Origin: Clavaria fumosa
Taxonomy: Eukaryota; Basidiomycota; Agaricomycetes; Agaricales; Clavariaceae
DNA length: 64,000 nucleotides
NCBI GenBank assembly: GCA_951802425.1
Contig: OX637804.1
Span: forward strand, 2,666,001-2,730,000
Reading direction: 5' to 3'
The notes under the pieces were generated by a model. The model did not search any database. It saw nothing but the letters and a program-made list of their open reading frames with translations, and was not told where the DNA came from. Below are positions 10,283 to 21,351 of the stretch, one piece after another; position 1 is the stretch's first letter; each line of letters starts with the position of its first letter. The translations under genes and the position numbers were made by a program.

Positions 10283-10358
10283 CTTGCCTTTTCTGCGGGT
10301 ATTTTCATCAGCAAAAGAGACAATGACTGCCTGACGAAACCGAATCTCACCTGATTTC

Positions 10359-10529
10359 ATGGAGGCTCTTCAGATTCTTAAGTACTCTCTTCGGAAAGAT
10401 TGCGAACTATCATTTACTGAGGGCTTGGACTGGGAACAGGAGTTGCTAGAGCTAGAGGCCACCACAGCTGCCCAAGAACAAGTCCCAGAGGACATCAATT
10501 CATATGTCCGCAATGTACTCGCAGCGTAG
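10359..10529 (+). pseudogene. hAT-type transposase fragment (57 codons)
   Basis: ATG at 10359, TAG at 10527-10529. The segment EALQILKYSLRKD, then FTEGLDWEQELLELE, resembles a stretch near the dimerisation domain of fungal hAT transposases as I remember them. Only this small part exists, and no terminal repeats could be linked to it. Confidence 0.4.
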
Positions 10530-10553
10530 TTAGCATAGTTACCAAATATATCC

Positions 10554-10710
10554 TAGTTGTGCCTGGAAACCATGGTGTGAGCCACCCCTGAGCCACTTTG
10601 AGCCACAGCTGATGCTGTAATCATGGTGTGGCTCGGCTCTTGAAGCCGAAAGCACGGTGTGCCACGTGAGCCGCACCATAGCCGAGCCGAGCCGAACCAT
10701 GGCAACACTA
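10554..10710 (-). repeat. Small MITE-like element, hAT-style ends
   Basis: The right end on the minus strand reads TAGTGTTGCCATGG; the left end on the plus strand reads TAGTTGTGCCTGG, an imperfect inverted match. The body is full of GAGCC/GGCTC repeats that can fold. No 8-bp target duplication is visible, so the assignment is tentative. Confidence 0.35.
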
Positions 10711-11160
10711 CTTTTCTTGGCCAAAACAAATTTGCTGCATACATCCATGTGGATTGGCCAGTCTGAATATTAAAGCATTCTACCATGTTGTGGGTCTATA
10801 TTTCCATTGTCTAATCTTGGCCAAGATGATATTGAAAATATATCTTGGCTGAAATCAATTACTATTCAGGTCCATGAGTATTGGCCAGTCTGAATATTAC
10901 AGCACATCATCCATGTTGGCCAGAACTATATTTTCTCCATTGTATCTTGGCCAAGATGATATGAACAGCTTGGTCATCATTACAATGAGCCAATTGGCCC
11001 AGGTGATATTATTGTCAGCAGGCTTCACTCACTGGCCTATTCAATTATTGTGCAGTACTTGATGTCTGGGCCAAGGGTGATATTTTCATTTTTACATCCT
11101 GTTGCCCCAAGCTGTATTTCTTGTGCAATTTATGTGATCTTGGCTGAGGCCAGCTGAAAT
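10711..11160. repeat. Non-coding, CpG-poor, with a direct repeat
   Basis: Two related blocks near 10752-10830 and 10883-10962 share TTGGCCAGTCTGAATATTA and CTTGGCCAAGATGATAT, an old tandem duplication of about 130 bp. No coding sequence is seen. Confidence 0.5.
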
Positions 11161-11164
11161 GCTA

Positions 11165-11576
11165 AATACGTACTGGTGTACTTTGTGGGTGGCATGATAT
11201 TAGTGTCCTTTTTGGACTGAACGGTGTGGCCTGACAATGCCCAAGCTCACCCTCGAAGATCAGTCTGATGGTCAAATGCACTCTCATCCACAAATACAGC
11301 CTGCTCTGCAGTGTAGTTGGTGCCAACAAAGTGTTGGTATTCAAGTCACAATCTCTCATTGTGCTCAAGCACATTCTTGCTGAGTTGTAGCAAGTCAATG
11401 GGTTTGAACCCACTCGTCTCTAGTGTGTAACTACTCACCTTCTTCATTGTGAAGCCCCTCCTCCTCAATGTGTGCCATACAGTACTTAATGATGCTTCTG
11501 TGCCAAACCTTTGCCACAGCAGTTCCTGTAACTCATCAAGATATGCATCTGGTGTGTGCTGGACTGATCCTGGAAG
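11165..11576 (-). pseudogene. Tc1/mariner (IS630-type) transposase fragment
   Basis: Read leftward from 11576: a helix-turn-helix-like piece (FGTEASLSTVWHTLRRRGFTM), a probable 59-nt intron at 11438-11380 (gtgagt...cag), then a DDE piece (GTNYTAEQAVFVDESAFD) with the first catalytic Asp in VDES. Two in-frame TGA stops replace what are Arg and Trp in the family. N- and C-termini are missing. The order HTH, TNYT, VFVDES is characteristic of Tc1/mariner transposases that are abundant in Agaricomycetes. It is a dead copy. Confidence 0.7.
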
Positions 11577-11589
11577 AAACTAGCAAGAA

Positions 11590-13284
11590 TCAGTGTTGGG
11601 TGAGGCTTATGGATAGTCAAGACAACATACCTGTGCCTCTTGTGTTGTGAGAAGTCATTTTGATGACTGGAGAAGGCAAGGGGGGCAATTGATAGTACCT
11701 TGTTGTCTGAAGTTGGTCAAGAGACATTCTATGGTGCAGCAAGGTACTCCAGTGTGGTAAGAGATCTCATCATTGCTCAGGTTTGAAGACATCAAGAGAA
11801 TAATCTGGCATGCATCATTTGTTCTTATATCTGCAGTAGTTAGTGAGACATTTTGACGATATGGGCAGTCAGGAGGCAGCCGGCGTACGATGCGCGCTCT
11901 GCTGTTGGCCGTATGCGAGTCGTCATTTTCGGTGAGTCGGTGGTGATGATGCGATGCGACTGGTAGGTGGTCGTTGTCGACATATACGAGACAGTGGTTG
12001 CGGGGTGAAGGGATGGTGCGGGAGAAGAGGGAGAGGCATAGGGGTGGTGCACGGGACGGATACGGAAAGGGATCGCGACGGTGTACACAGTGTCTTCCTC
12101 ACTGCATTTGTATGTTCAGGCCACCTCGTCGTGATTCCCAGCTGACGCCTCTCTGCCGGCTTGCCGCGCGCCCCTCGGATAGCTATTGCTACCGGCGCGC
12201 GAGTGGCGCTGGCCCCGGACGTGGGCATATGGTGGTGGGCTCATGCTGGGCGCGGTAGTGCGGCGTGGCGGGCACTGGCACTGCTCACACACGATTCCTC
12301 TGGGTTTCTCCCTCTGTCGTGAGCCCCGCGCTACTGATCTTGGCGAGAGCGCAGGTGCGCGGGTGAGTAGGCCCGGTTGGCGCAGACGGACGGGCCCCGT
12401 ACGCGCGGACGAGTTTCACAGCCAGTGGTGTTTGTAGAGGAATCATCTTCTGTAACGCGGGTCAGTGAAAGAAAAGAAGAGAAAAATAATAAGAGCAACA
12501 CATACTGTGGGTGCGCCGACGCGGCACGTCTGTCCCTTGTGGAACTGTATTCGCCCTCATTGCGCTCACACTCCTTCCCCTGTGGCTTGGTGATCTTGTT
12601 CTCCACTGCTTCCGCTGGCAGGTGTCATGTCCACCAGCAAGATCTCCTCGACTCGCTCCGTGCTGATTTCTCCTCACGAGCTCGCGCGGAGTTGAGTCTT
12701 AAGCGCGGTGTGGCTGCGGGTCCTGCGGCGGGTGCCGGTGATGTTGCTGTAGCCGTGATTGTTGTGGTTGGCTGGAGCGGTATCGAGGAAGCCAAAGGGT
12801 GGCGCGTTGTCACCAGCGTCGCTGGATTTACCACCGCTCGCCCGACTCACCGTACTTGTTTCATCCGTCGTCTGCATCACGCGCGCCTTCAGAACGAGGA
12901 GATCATGTAAGAGGAAACTCAGTATTACGCACCTTTGATCGACTTTAGACCGTCCTCCGGCAGCAGTCGTGATGCCGGTCCGCGGCATTTACACGGGCTC
13001 TGAGCTTGGTTCGTTGTGGATGCCGCAACTGTCGTCGTCCGTCGATAGGGAGCGGGAAAAGCGCTGCAGGCATCATCGTAGAATCGCAGTAGGGCAGGCA
13101 AAAGGGACAGGACGGCCTGAGGGGTTCTCGACTGAGTGGAATTGGTCAAAGCAGATCGAAGACTCGTCGCAGGAGTCGTCTGATCGAGATAGATTCCCAC
13201 AGTTTGACTCCAGTGCCACATCGCGCGTCGACTCGCAGACGCGAGATCCACTTTCCTTGCCGGCAAGGGGTCTCGTCGGACGCA
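11590..13284. other. Mixed intergenic region upstream of the Crinkler-type gene
   Basis: 11590-11830 is AT-rich and CpG-poor like the Tc1 debris. 11840-13284 is GC-rich with normal CpG and ORFs in several frames on both strands (for example 12377-12910 plus and 12674-12988 minus), none with a recognisable domain. It may hold untranslated or promoter sequence of the 13285 gene, or exons I cannot assemble. Confidence 0.4.
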
Positions 13285-14120
13285 ATGTCTGACCCCAGCC
13301 TCCTCGAACTCAACTGCTGGGTCCACAGTGACGAAACCAAGAACGTGTTTGCGGCTGAAATCGCAAGGGACAAGACTGTTGGTGTACTGAAGGATGCGAT
13401 CAAGGAGAAGATGAAACCCCTCTTCGATCACATCCCCGCCGGCTCTTTGGAGTTATGGAAGGTGAGCAACTCCGATCAATGCGTACTCTTGCGGCAACGC
13501 TCAACGACCGTAGGTTTCGATTGCCGATGATGATGCATTTACGGAGGCATTGCGGGACCTCAACTTGGATAACAAACCGCAGTTATGGGCCACCAACCGT
13601 CTGTCAAAATTATTCACTGTCGCACCTGAAGATGAACACCTCCATATCATCGTACGCCCACCACCTGCTGGTGTGTGCTGATAATTGTGACATGCCGTCT
13701 CCGCAACTGATCACTGTCCCAGGAGTAATCCCGTCCTCTGATCCAGAGCATATGCTCGAACTTAACTGCTGGGTCTACAGTGACGAAACCAAGAATGTGT
13801 TGGCGGTTGAAATCGCAAGGGACAAGACTGTCGGCGCACTGAAGGACGCGATCAAGGAGAAGATGAAACCCCTCTTCGATCACATCCCCGCCGGCTCTTT
13901 GGAGTTATGGAAGGTGAGCAACTCCGATCGATGTGTACTCTTGCGGCAACACTCAACGACTGTAGGTTTCGATTGCCGACGACGATGCATTTACGGAGGC
14001 ATTGCGGGACCTCAACTTGGATAACAAACCGCAGTTACGGGCCACCAACCGTCTGTCAAAAATATCACTGTCACACCTGAAGATGAACACCTTCATATTG
14101 TCGTGCACTCTCCGCCTGCC
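13285..14120 (+). repeat. Tandem duplication of the Crinkler head exon pair
   Basis: 13300-13660 and 13755-14110 align almost base for base including the intron, for example AAGGTGAGCAACTCCGATC at both splice donors. The duplicated unit is about 450 bp. Differences are few, and several are CpG transitions. Confidence 0.85.
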
Positions 14121-15571
14121 ACAGGCCGATGGTGCCACCTCCCTCTGGTGGAGAGCGATGTAACAGAAATGCGAAAAGATTATGTCAAAAATGTGCCCAG
14201 GAAGGCTCCCTCGAGTCAGGGCACCCCATCTCAGTTCGCGGCGCTGCAGGTCCGCCTTGAGAAGTTGGTCTTCTGCAATCGTCCTTTCACCGCCGCGGCC
14301 CCGATACCCGTCACTTTGCTTCACCGCGTCTTCGGGGAATTTGTCAATGACTGTAGGCATGAACAAACACGGGAGGATAACCTATTCAGTTGGAAGTTGT
14401 CAGAGGAAATGTCGAAATGGTTTGGAGATGAAAGTGACAGGAAGAAGGCATTCCACACCCTCCTGGATGACGACTATGGACTACGCTTAACCTGCACCAA
14501 AATCGCAGGAACAGGGTTTGAAACTGACGGAGACATGTCCGTCGATGGTCACTGTTACTTTATCCTCAAATTGAAGAACAAGATCAGCACTGGTGGCGCA
14601 GAGCCTTTCGCTCAGGCAATCTCATATTATTTGGAGTCAAACCGTGACAACACCGTAAAGGCCAAGCACAAAGGTTCCAATTTTCCTTGCCTACTTGTGA
14701 TTGTTTTTGGTGAGTTCTCAAATTCTCCCCTTCTTGGCCGATGGTTATTCAGGCCTCTGCAGGTGCCCATATTTGCTTCGCTGGTGCAGTATGGACTGGC
14801 CGCCCCACTATTCAAGTTCTCTCCCCGAGTCTGCCCCTTTTCTGGGATCCCACGGATACGTCTATGAGAGAGATGATCGCTCATCACCTCTGAGCGATGA
14901 AGAAAGCCGCCCACTCCTTGCGGAGATATTACGAAGATTTTCCAAAGGCCGTAGCAAACGTCGGCAAATTTGGCGTCCGCTATCCATACGCTTGCCGCTT
15001 CACATCGCTTTTTGGTTTAGGGGACTGCCGTTTTAATTACACAAGCCAAATGGACGACAAACTTGTCTTCTTCGGTTGCGTGGTTCCAGAAGACTCGGCT
15101 GTTGTAGGCTCAGATGATCCAAAGGAGGAACTCTGCGTCAAGTTTGTTCGTCGCTACTCCAAAGAAACCCACCAGATATGTGCTTCCGAGCTCTGCGCAC
15201 CGCACCTGAGAGGCTTTGAAAGTTTACTGGGGGGATGGTTCATGGTAGTCATGGATGTGGTGGACAAGAAGTTCATTGAATTCCATAAACTCGACAAATC
15301 AGCACGGACTCTACAGCTTCGCGAACAGCTTGAGGCCAAACTGACTTCCCTTCACCAGGCAGGTTATGTTCATGGTGACGTACGCGATACAAATGGCATG
15401 GTCAGAGAAGATGGTCAAGGTTTCATGTTGGTTGATTTTGACTGGTCAGGAGAAATCGGGACGGTGACATATCCCATGAATGTTATTCGTGGACCAGAGC
15501 TTCAGAGACCTGATGGGGCTGAGGATGGCCAGTTCATCATGCCTGATCATGATATTTCGATGTTAGGGTAC
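13285..15571 (+). pseudogene. Crinkler (CRN) head-domain protein with kinase-like C-terminus, duplicated head, decayed
   Basis: ATG 13285 opens a CRN-type head (LELNCWV, then ARDKTVGVLKDAIKEK, then LELWK), followed by a 52-nt intron (13462-13513). The head ends near 13675 at a stop. A second near-identical head starts at ATG 13752 with its own 52-nt intron (13914-13965), then suffers a 1-bp deletion near 14060. The middle exon runs to 14709; a 53-nt intron (14710-14762) and the kinase-like part follow, broken by an in-frame TGA near 14895. Kinase hallmarks: CVKF near 15136, HGD at 15371-15379, DFD near 15434. An LTR enters at 15572. Basidiomycete CRN proteins pair such heads with kinase or nuclease tails and are proposed cytotoxic effectors; activity of this copy is unlikely. 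Confidence 0.8.
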
Positions 15572-17035
15572 TGTCAGGACCCATCCATTTTTCCTCAACC
15601 TAACAACTCTATCACCACTCATGGACCTCCCAACGTTCCCCTACCACCTCGCGAACCCCCCTACACTCTTCCGAAACCCGCTATCAACTTCTGAACACCT
15701 CTCAGGCCTCCATCATCTCCTCATGACACTCGCGATCATACCACCATACTCGCGTCACCTCCCGCCACCTCACCTTATGCGTACTCACCGCCGAACCCAC
15801 TATTCGATGCTCAACATGCTCTTACATGACTCCTGCAGTGACACGTGACTTGCCGCACGGCACACCGGCGTTACTCGCATTACTCGCGTTACCAGCGTTA
15901 CTCACGTGACATACCGCCCAAAGACCGCCCAAGGTCACCTGCCTCACCAGCGCCGTCCACGTGACCGCTCGCCTGACCGCGCGACCTTAACGATGAAATG
16001 CGCCACCGGCAGTCAAGCTGTGTATCCTTTCAAATTATGTTCTCCCTTCTTCTTCTCAGTCGTCTATAACTGCATTAGCCCTGGACCAAGCCCCTCTGCC
16101 CAGTCGTAGTTACACATATGCTTATTTAGTTAGGTCGCGACCCATGACCAGTCACATCCGCGACCTTACCTATGCTTAGTTTACCCCTCGCGATCTTAGT
16201 AGAACACGTGCACGGTCACTCTACGACTAGTTATACCCCGTACTACTATAGTCTTGTCGCCTGGCGCTCTCTGTACTTTCCCTTTCTCGTCATACTCCCT
16301 GCATGTACGTATATATAAGGTCTCACATGTACTTATGGTACTCTAGACTTGATATTGACGCACATTGGTTTAAGCTTGAGGCTAGTACGCCCTTTGAGCT
16401 TGGAACCATCACGATTGATAGGTCTTGTCTCTCTTGGTGACCACAAGATCGCCAAGACACACTCTACTCTGTTCTAACTCGCCCTCTGCGCTCGTACAAC
16501 TCGCACGATCTAAGTATTCTTTATTATTCGTCTTGGTACTGATCTTAGAACCCTACAGGTTCACCCGTCGGTTGGCAAAGTCATCGCCTTCACCGACACA
16601 TTCCTCAACACCGTCGCGACCACCGCGACCCTTCCAACATTGTCTATTTCTTTCACCTCGTCTTCTTCCTTCTCTACACTTCGTCGGTCGACCTTGCGAC
16701 CTTCTCAGCGTTGTCACTTTCTCCCACCTTGTCTATTTTTTTCTTCACGCTTCGTTGGTCGACTTCGCGACCCTCTCAGCATCACCCATTTCCCCCCTCC
16801 TCGTCAATTTCCTCCTTTACACTTCGTCTACCGACTTCGCGACCTTCCTAACGACATCCTCCTCCTCTATACTTGTCTTTCCTCACTCTTACATCTCCTC
16901 AGATGTCTTCGCGACTTTCCGGGATCGAGCATTCTCGACTGTGCTCAACAGTTGATTGGTCTTAGCGAGTTTCCAACATAGGTCACCAACAAGTCGATCT
17001 CCGGCACTACTATCGAGACGGGACAGGCCCTAACA
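15572..17035 (+). mobile_element. Solo LTR (1464 bp) inserted in the Crinkler-kinase gene
   Basis: Starts TGTCAGGACC and ends GGCCCTAACA, inverted ends matching 8 of 10. Flanks GGTAC (15567-15571) and AGTAC (17036-17040) are a 5-bp target duplication with one mismatch. TATA-like GTATATATAAGG is near 16308. The first 230 bp resemble 49887-50110 and 62165-62400. No internal domain is present, so the element was lost by LTR-LTR recombination. Confidence 0.8.
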
Positions 17036-17040
17036 AGTAC

Positions 17041-17574
17041 ATGTTTAGCTAGCTCACAAACAAAACAAATGCAAAAACCCAGTTGGACTGACACTCAAGC
17101 AATGCTCGAATGGACTGCAAAACCAATTGCAACCGACACAACAGCAGCCGCTAGACCATGCAAATACAAGATCTCCCATGTCAACAACACGAGTTCGTTG
17201 GATCCAGCTCACTGCTCGTGATCGCCTTTCTCACTACCTTGCTTCTCATGCCACTCGAATGGCGCAATTGGCCATTGCACCTGCTGATTCATGCTCTGTT
17301 GCAGTAACAATGTGTTAATTCACTGGTGTTAGTGACCACAATGCTAATTGGTCAGAGCAATTCCATCCAGCTATCTGAGCCTTGAATATTGATCCCTTGT
17401 AAGACTGAGCAAGCTAACATAAGACTGGACCATGACACTCACCTCAATAAAATGATCACCACTCCCCATCCACATGTTGGTTACTCAAGCACTCCTGCCT
17501 CTCATCTATGAAGGTCCAAACTGAACAATATTGTTAAGTGTGTCATTTTTTGGCCATAATTTTTATGCAAACTT
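17041..17574. other. Intergenic, no gene seen
   Basis: The first codons after the LTR probably contain the original stop of the interrupted kinase gene (TAG near 17050). Beyond that, AT-rich CpG-poor DNA without recognisable coding sequence. Confidence 0.5.
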
Positions 17575-18075
17575 GTGTGCATTAGTGTGCACTTATGCAA
17601 ACTTGTGCAAAGTTATGCAAGGTTGTGCACATTTGTGCACACTTATGCACACTTATCTTAATGTGGAGGGTGGCTGCCTAATGTGGAGGGCAGCTGCCTA
17701 AAGTGGAGGGTGGCCTCCTAATGTGCCCACACCCCACCCCTTCACACAACTGTTCTCACTGACCCACCCTCTGCCCAGCACACAGCCTTCCATTTTAGGC
17801 AGCCACCCTCCACTTTAGGAGGCCACCCTCCACTTTAGGCAGCTGCCCTCCACTTCAGGCAGCCACCTTCCACCTTCCACTTTAGGCAGCACATTAGGAA
17901 GGTCACCTTCCACTCTAGGCAGCCACCCTCCACATTGGGAAAGTCACTTTCCACTTTAGGCAGCCACCTTCCACATTAGGAGGCCACCCTCCACATTAGG
18001 AAGGTCACCTTCCACTTTAGGCAGCACATTAGGAAGGTCAACTTCCACTTTAGGTAGGTCACCTTCCACTTTAGG
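17575..18075. repeat. Minisatellite with an inverted arm
   Basis: Right part (17789-18075): many copies of a roughly 22-bp unit like CCACTTTAGGCAGCCACCCT. Left part (17660-17722): the same unit in reverse orientation (GTGGAGGGTGGCTGCCTAA). The arms can pair around a spacer near 17755. Preceded by short GTGCACTTATGCAAACTT-type repeats (17575-17650). Confidence 0.8.
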
Positions 18076-18108
18076 CATCCACCTTTATCAACAAAGAGCG
18101 GTGCTACT

Positions 18109-18415
18109 TGTTGAAAACCTGAGGGAGTGGTGAAACTTGGCCAAGTTCAAGAGCAAGGGTATGGATTTCAGTAAAGGCGTAAGGAATACAAAGTTGTAAC
18201 GGTGAGGTTTATATACTCAGAGGTAAGGAAACAGCCGAGCCGCACAGGCAACATGTGGTAGGGGGGAGGTACAGTCATGGGGTTAGAGTAGTGTGCACAA
18301 GTCAGAAAACATGAGGGAAGGGTGTGGTATGTAATCATGAGGCGAAGGCGAGGCATGGAATCTTGTAGAAGGTCTTGGAACATTGTTGAGGGAGTCAGGT
18401 GATGAAATCTTTACA
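18109..18415 (-). repeat. 3' LTR of a minus-strand gypsy element (element D)
   Basis: On the minus strand it starts TGTAAAGATTTC directly after a polypurine tract (AGGAGGGGGACTA, 18416-18428) and carries TATA-like GTATATAAACC near 18215. The proposed far end is 18109 (TTTTCAACA on the minus strand). The partner LTR is absent. Confidence 0.55.
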
Positions 18416-18453
18416 TAGTCCCCCTCCTGTAGTCAGCCTCTCGACGACTTCTT

Positions 18454-19219
18454 CTAGGATCCGTTAATCGTGTGTTCGTCTTGTGGATTGTTATCGTCGT
18501 CCTCGAGCTCAATGGGGGGTGCTAGGACGAAGGGGGTTCTTGAGGCAGGACCCGGTTCGTCAAAGTAGTCCTCGGGATCATCGTCTTCGAAGATAAAGGG
18601 GAGGACATTGAGTCCAAGCGAGATTGTTAGTGGGGGGAGGCCTCGTCGGTGATGGATGGCCCATTCTTCTCGGATGATGGGGTCCAGGGGAATAGTTACT
18701 TCTAGTCGAAGGCAGGTGTGCCGGAAGTTCCCCCAGACTTCAACAACAATGGGGGAGGCGTGGAGAATTCAAGACTGTTGTTGGGGGCGGAGGGCACTCA
18801 CTCTCTCAAAGAGGGTTCATTGGGCAGTCTCTGCAACATCCTCGATAATGTCATGGAGGATGGCATCATCTACAGAACATAGTTCTCTTCGCTGACCAGG
18901 GAAGTCCAGTGCACGAATAGGCAGATCGTCTGCGGAGGGGGGTTCGCCGTGTTGTCACAACAAGTATGAGGGATCTGGGGGATGCTTAGATTGTGAGCCT
19001 CCCAGTTGGGGTGGTTGGGGTCATCAGGAGGGTTGGCGAGATGACCAGTTCAGTGAGCACAAGGGCGTATGGGGAGGTAGGGGTGCAGAGTTCGTCCATC
19101 GCTGTCGGTTCTCTCAGGTGGCATGGTGGTGGTTCATGGGAGAGAAGGATTTTCATTGTTTTTTGTTGTTTGATTGTTTTTATTGTGTGAGGGTCAGAGT
19201 TTGCCATGTCAGGTGTCAT
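18454..19219 (-). pseudogene. Sense ORF downstream of pol in element D, degenerate
   Basis: After the chromodomain the minus strand continues into a coding-like stretch ending TAG at 18454-18456. Readable pieces include REPPPCHLREPTAMDEL, VEVWGNFRHTCLRLEVTIPL and LNVLPFIFEDDDP, joined across stops and at least one frameshift. No known domain; acidic C-terminus. It lies between pol and the LTR in the same orientation as pol, unlike the antisense gene of elements A and C. It could be an additional element protein of unknown role. Confidence 0.45.
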
Positions 19220-20370
19220 GTGTTTTTTGGGGTGAATGAGACAGTTAGTAATCGTGTGGCATTGGGATATTTTTTGTGGAAGTCTGTGAGGGCTTCTGGA
19301 GCGTTTTTGAGGTTTGCTTTTGGCTCCCAGGTATTGTCCTCATGCAGATAACTGGCCCACTTGACTAAATATTGAATCTTCTGTCTGTGTTTTTGACTTT
19401 TCAATATTTCTTCTACTTTGTGTTGTTCATGATCATCAATCAGCTCCGGTGGTGGCTGCTCATCTGGTTTTTGGTTTGGAAATTCTCCTGGTTTATAGGC
19501 GAGCAGTAGGGATTCATTAAAGACCCAGTGTATTTTCCACATTACCGGAAGATTTAGGCAATAGGTGGCGGATCCCACTTTTTCAATAATCACAAAGGGA
19601 CTTGTTTGTCTGCAAATTTTGCGGTTGGTCTTTCCGTGTTCAGGTTTTCTGCATCTAGCCAGACCAGGTCACCCTTTTTGTACTCTTTTATTTTTGTATT
19701 TTTGTGTTTGTTATAGGCAGTTTTCATGTATGTGGCTGCTTTTTCCATGGCTTTTCATGCATTTTCTTGGGTTTCTAGGATTTTTTGTACAAAGGTTGCT
19801 GCAGCAGGGTTGTGTATTTGTTTTTTGATTGATATGTCACCCATTCATGGATGGTAGCCATAATTCAAGTAGAAGGGGCTCTGTTTTGTCACAGAATGTA
19901 CTCGGTTATTGAGTGCGAACTCTGCAGTGGCAAGCCAGCTGGCCCAGTCATCTTGCATAAATGAAATATAGGAGCACAAGTACATTTCCACTTCTTGGTT
20001 GGCCCATTTAGTCTGACCATCTGTCTGAGGGTGATATGCAGTACTTGGGTTCCCTTTTATCCCTATTAATTTATTGAATTCTTGCATGAAGTTTGAGACA
20101 AATTGAGAGCCTCAGTCACTATTAATCTTGTATGGTATGCCATGATATCAAAGAACTTGGTCTTGTAGGATTTTTGCTGATCCTAAGGCAGTGAGAGTCA
20201 TATTAGTTGGTTCCAAGAGTGTCATCTTTGTTAATTTATCACATATTACCAGGACACAGTCAAAAGTATTAGACTTCATGTATCAATCCTGTTGGGACCC
20301 AGATTTTTTCTTCATATTTGTAAAGTCCTTTTTTGTTTTTTGTCCAGTTAAGAGAAGTAGGAGGAGTCAT
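19216..20370 (-). pseudogene. pol: Ty3/gypsy integrase C-terminal half and chromodomain, element D
   Basis: Integrase core pieces: CVLVICDKLTKM near 20250, then GIKGNPSTAYHPQTDGQTKWA with the catalytic Glu position changed (QTKWA where QTERA/QTERV is usual), then AEFALNNRVHS (19845-20087). A frameshift separates it from 19216-19593, which has the integrase tail and a chromodomain (KVEEIL, YLVKW, ENTWEP type; here EDNTWEP). RT, RNase H and gag are missing, cut at about 20370. Dead copy. Confidence 0.8.
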
Positions 20371-20571
20371 GGTGGAGTGAGCAAGAATTAGTTTTTGAAG
20401 GATTGTTGGTTCTGGGATAAGGAGCATGGCTAGATGGTTTGTAGGGAATATTGTAGTAGATTTTCATAATTAGGGTTAGGCTAGGTCTGAGTACAGTCCA
20501 AGGATTTGAGCTATTTCCCACACATAAATAAGTCTTGGTCTCATGAATGATATAGATATGTTGGCTGTCCC

Positions 20572-20720
20572 AGAAGTATGCATATCATATGCGAACGATA
20601 TGCGTACGATATGCGTACGATATGCATACTCCTGAGCAGTGTATGGCAGTGTGCACATGTCCTTTGCCCAGAAGTACACATATTGTACACGTACGATATG
20701 CATACTTCTGAGCAGAGTGT
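20572..20720. repeat. GATATGCGTAC repeats with inverted ends
   Basis: CAGAAGTATGCATATC near 20572 is repeated inverted as GATATGCATACTTCTG near 20693. Inside are iterations of CGATATGCGTACGATATGCG. The whole can form a large hairpin. No coding sequence. Confidence 0.65.
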
Positions 20721-20743
20721 GTGTGCATATGCTTTGCCCAGAT

Positions 20744-20967
20744 GTAAGGCTATAGGCCTTTTCTGTTCTTGTATTACATAATCTACCTACCATAATAGTC
20801 TACCAGCATAGCCGCTTAGGCTATCCTTTCATCAGCGGCCCCTAGAGGGCTGCTCACCTATATATATAGTGTTGCGACTGTACAGAGAGGGTAGATCCCT
20901 CTACATAGAACTACTACACTCAACATACAGTTGAGTCTGGTTCTTTTGAGGGATAGAAAGCGTTACA
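20744..20967 (+). repeat. Probable 5' LTR of element F
   Basis: Proposed from TGTAAGGC (20744) to CGTTACA (20967), with TATA box CTATATATATAG near 20861. Bases 20845-20967 match the reverse complement of 49777-49878 and 62046-62162. Gag ORFs follow downstream. The 5' boundary is uncertain. Confidence 0.5.
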
Positions 20968-21351
20968 ACTTTTTTGAACCTTCAACACAATGAGAGTGGT
21001 TAGAAATGGGTTACACCCGTATAGCCACACAGAAAAAGCACAACAAGAAGGGAGGAGAAACTCCTCCCTTGGTAGGACCTGTGTGCGACACAGGCATCGC
21101 GCAGCCAGAGGGAATAGGACCCTCTGTTGAGCCCAGCAGTGAACCCCCGCTAAGGGCTGATGTGGTGTCACCGGCCCCTGACGACAGCGTTAGGTCCGAA
21201 ACACCACATCACTGGCGAGGCGCCATCGTTTGAGAAGGCCAGGCCTTCAAAAGGAAAGGGCAGGGAGCTTTTAGAAACCCGCAAGAGGTGGCTGTGAGAG
21301 TGGTCAAGCTCACGGGCTCCCTCCAATAGTGGAGACGAGCCCACAGCAATA

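Noticed and set aside
11380..11438. tRNA-like T-arm (GGGTTCAAACCC on the minus strand)
   Set aside because: No acceptor, D or anticodon arms could be fitted; it lies in a probable intron of the Tc1/mariner fragment.
12377..13431. ORFs in the GC-rich stretch before and opposite the Crinkler gene
   Set aside because: They overlap in several frames, partly antisense to the Crinkler head, and no domain or splice chain could be supported.
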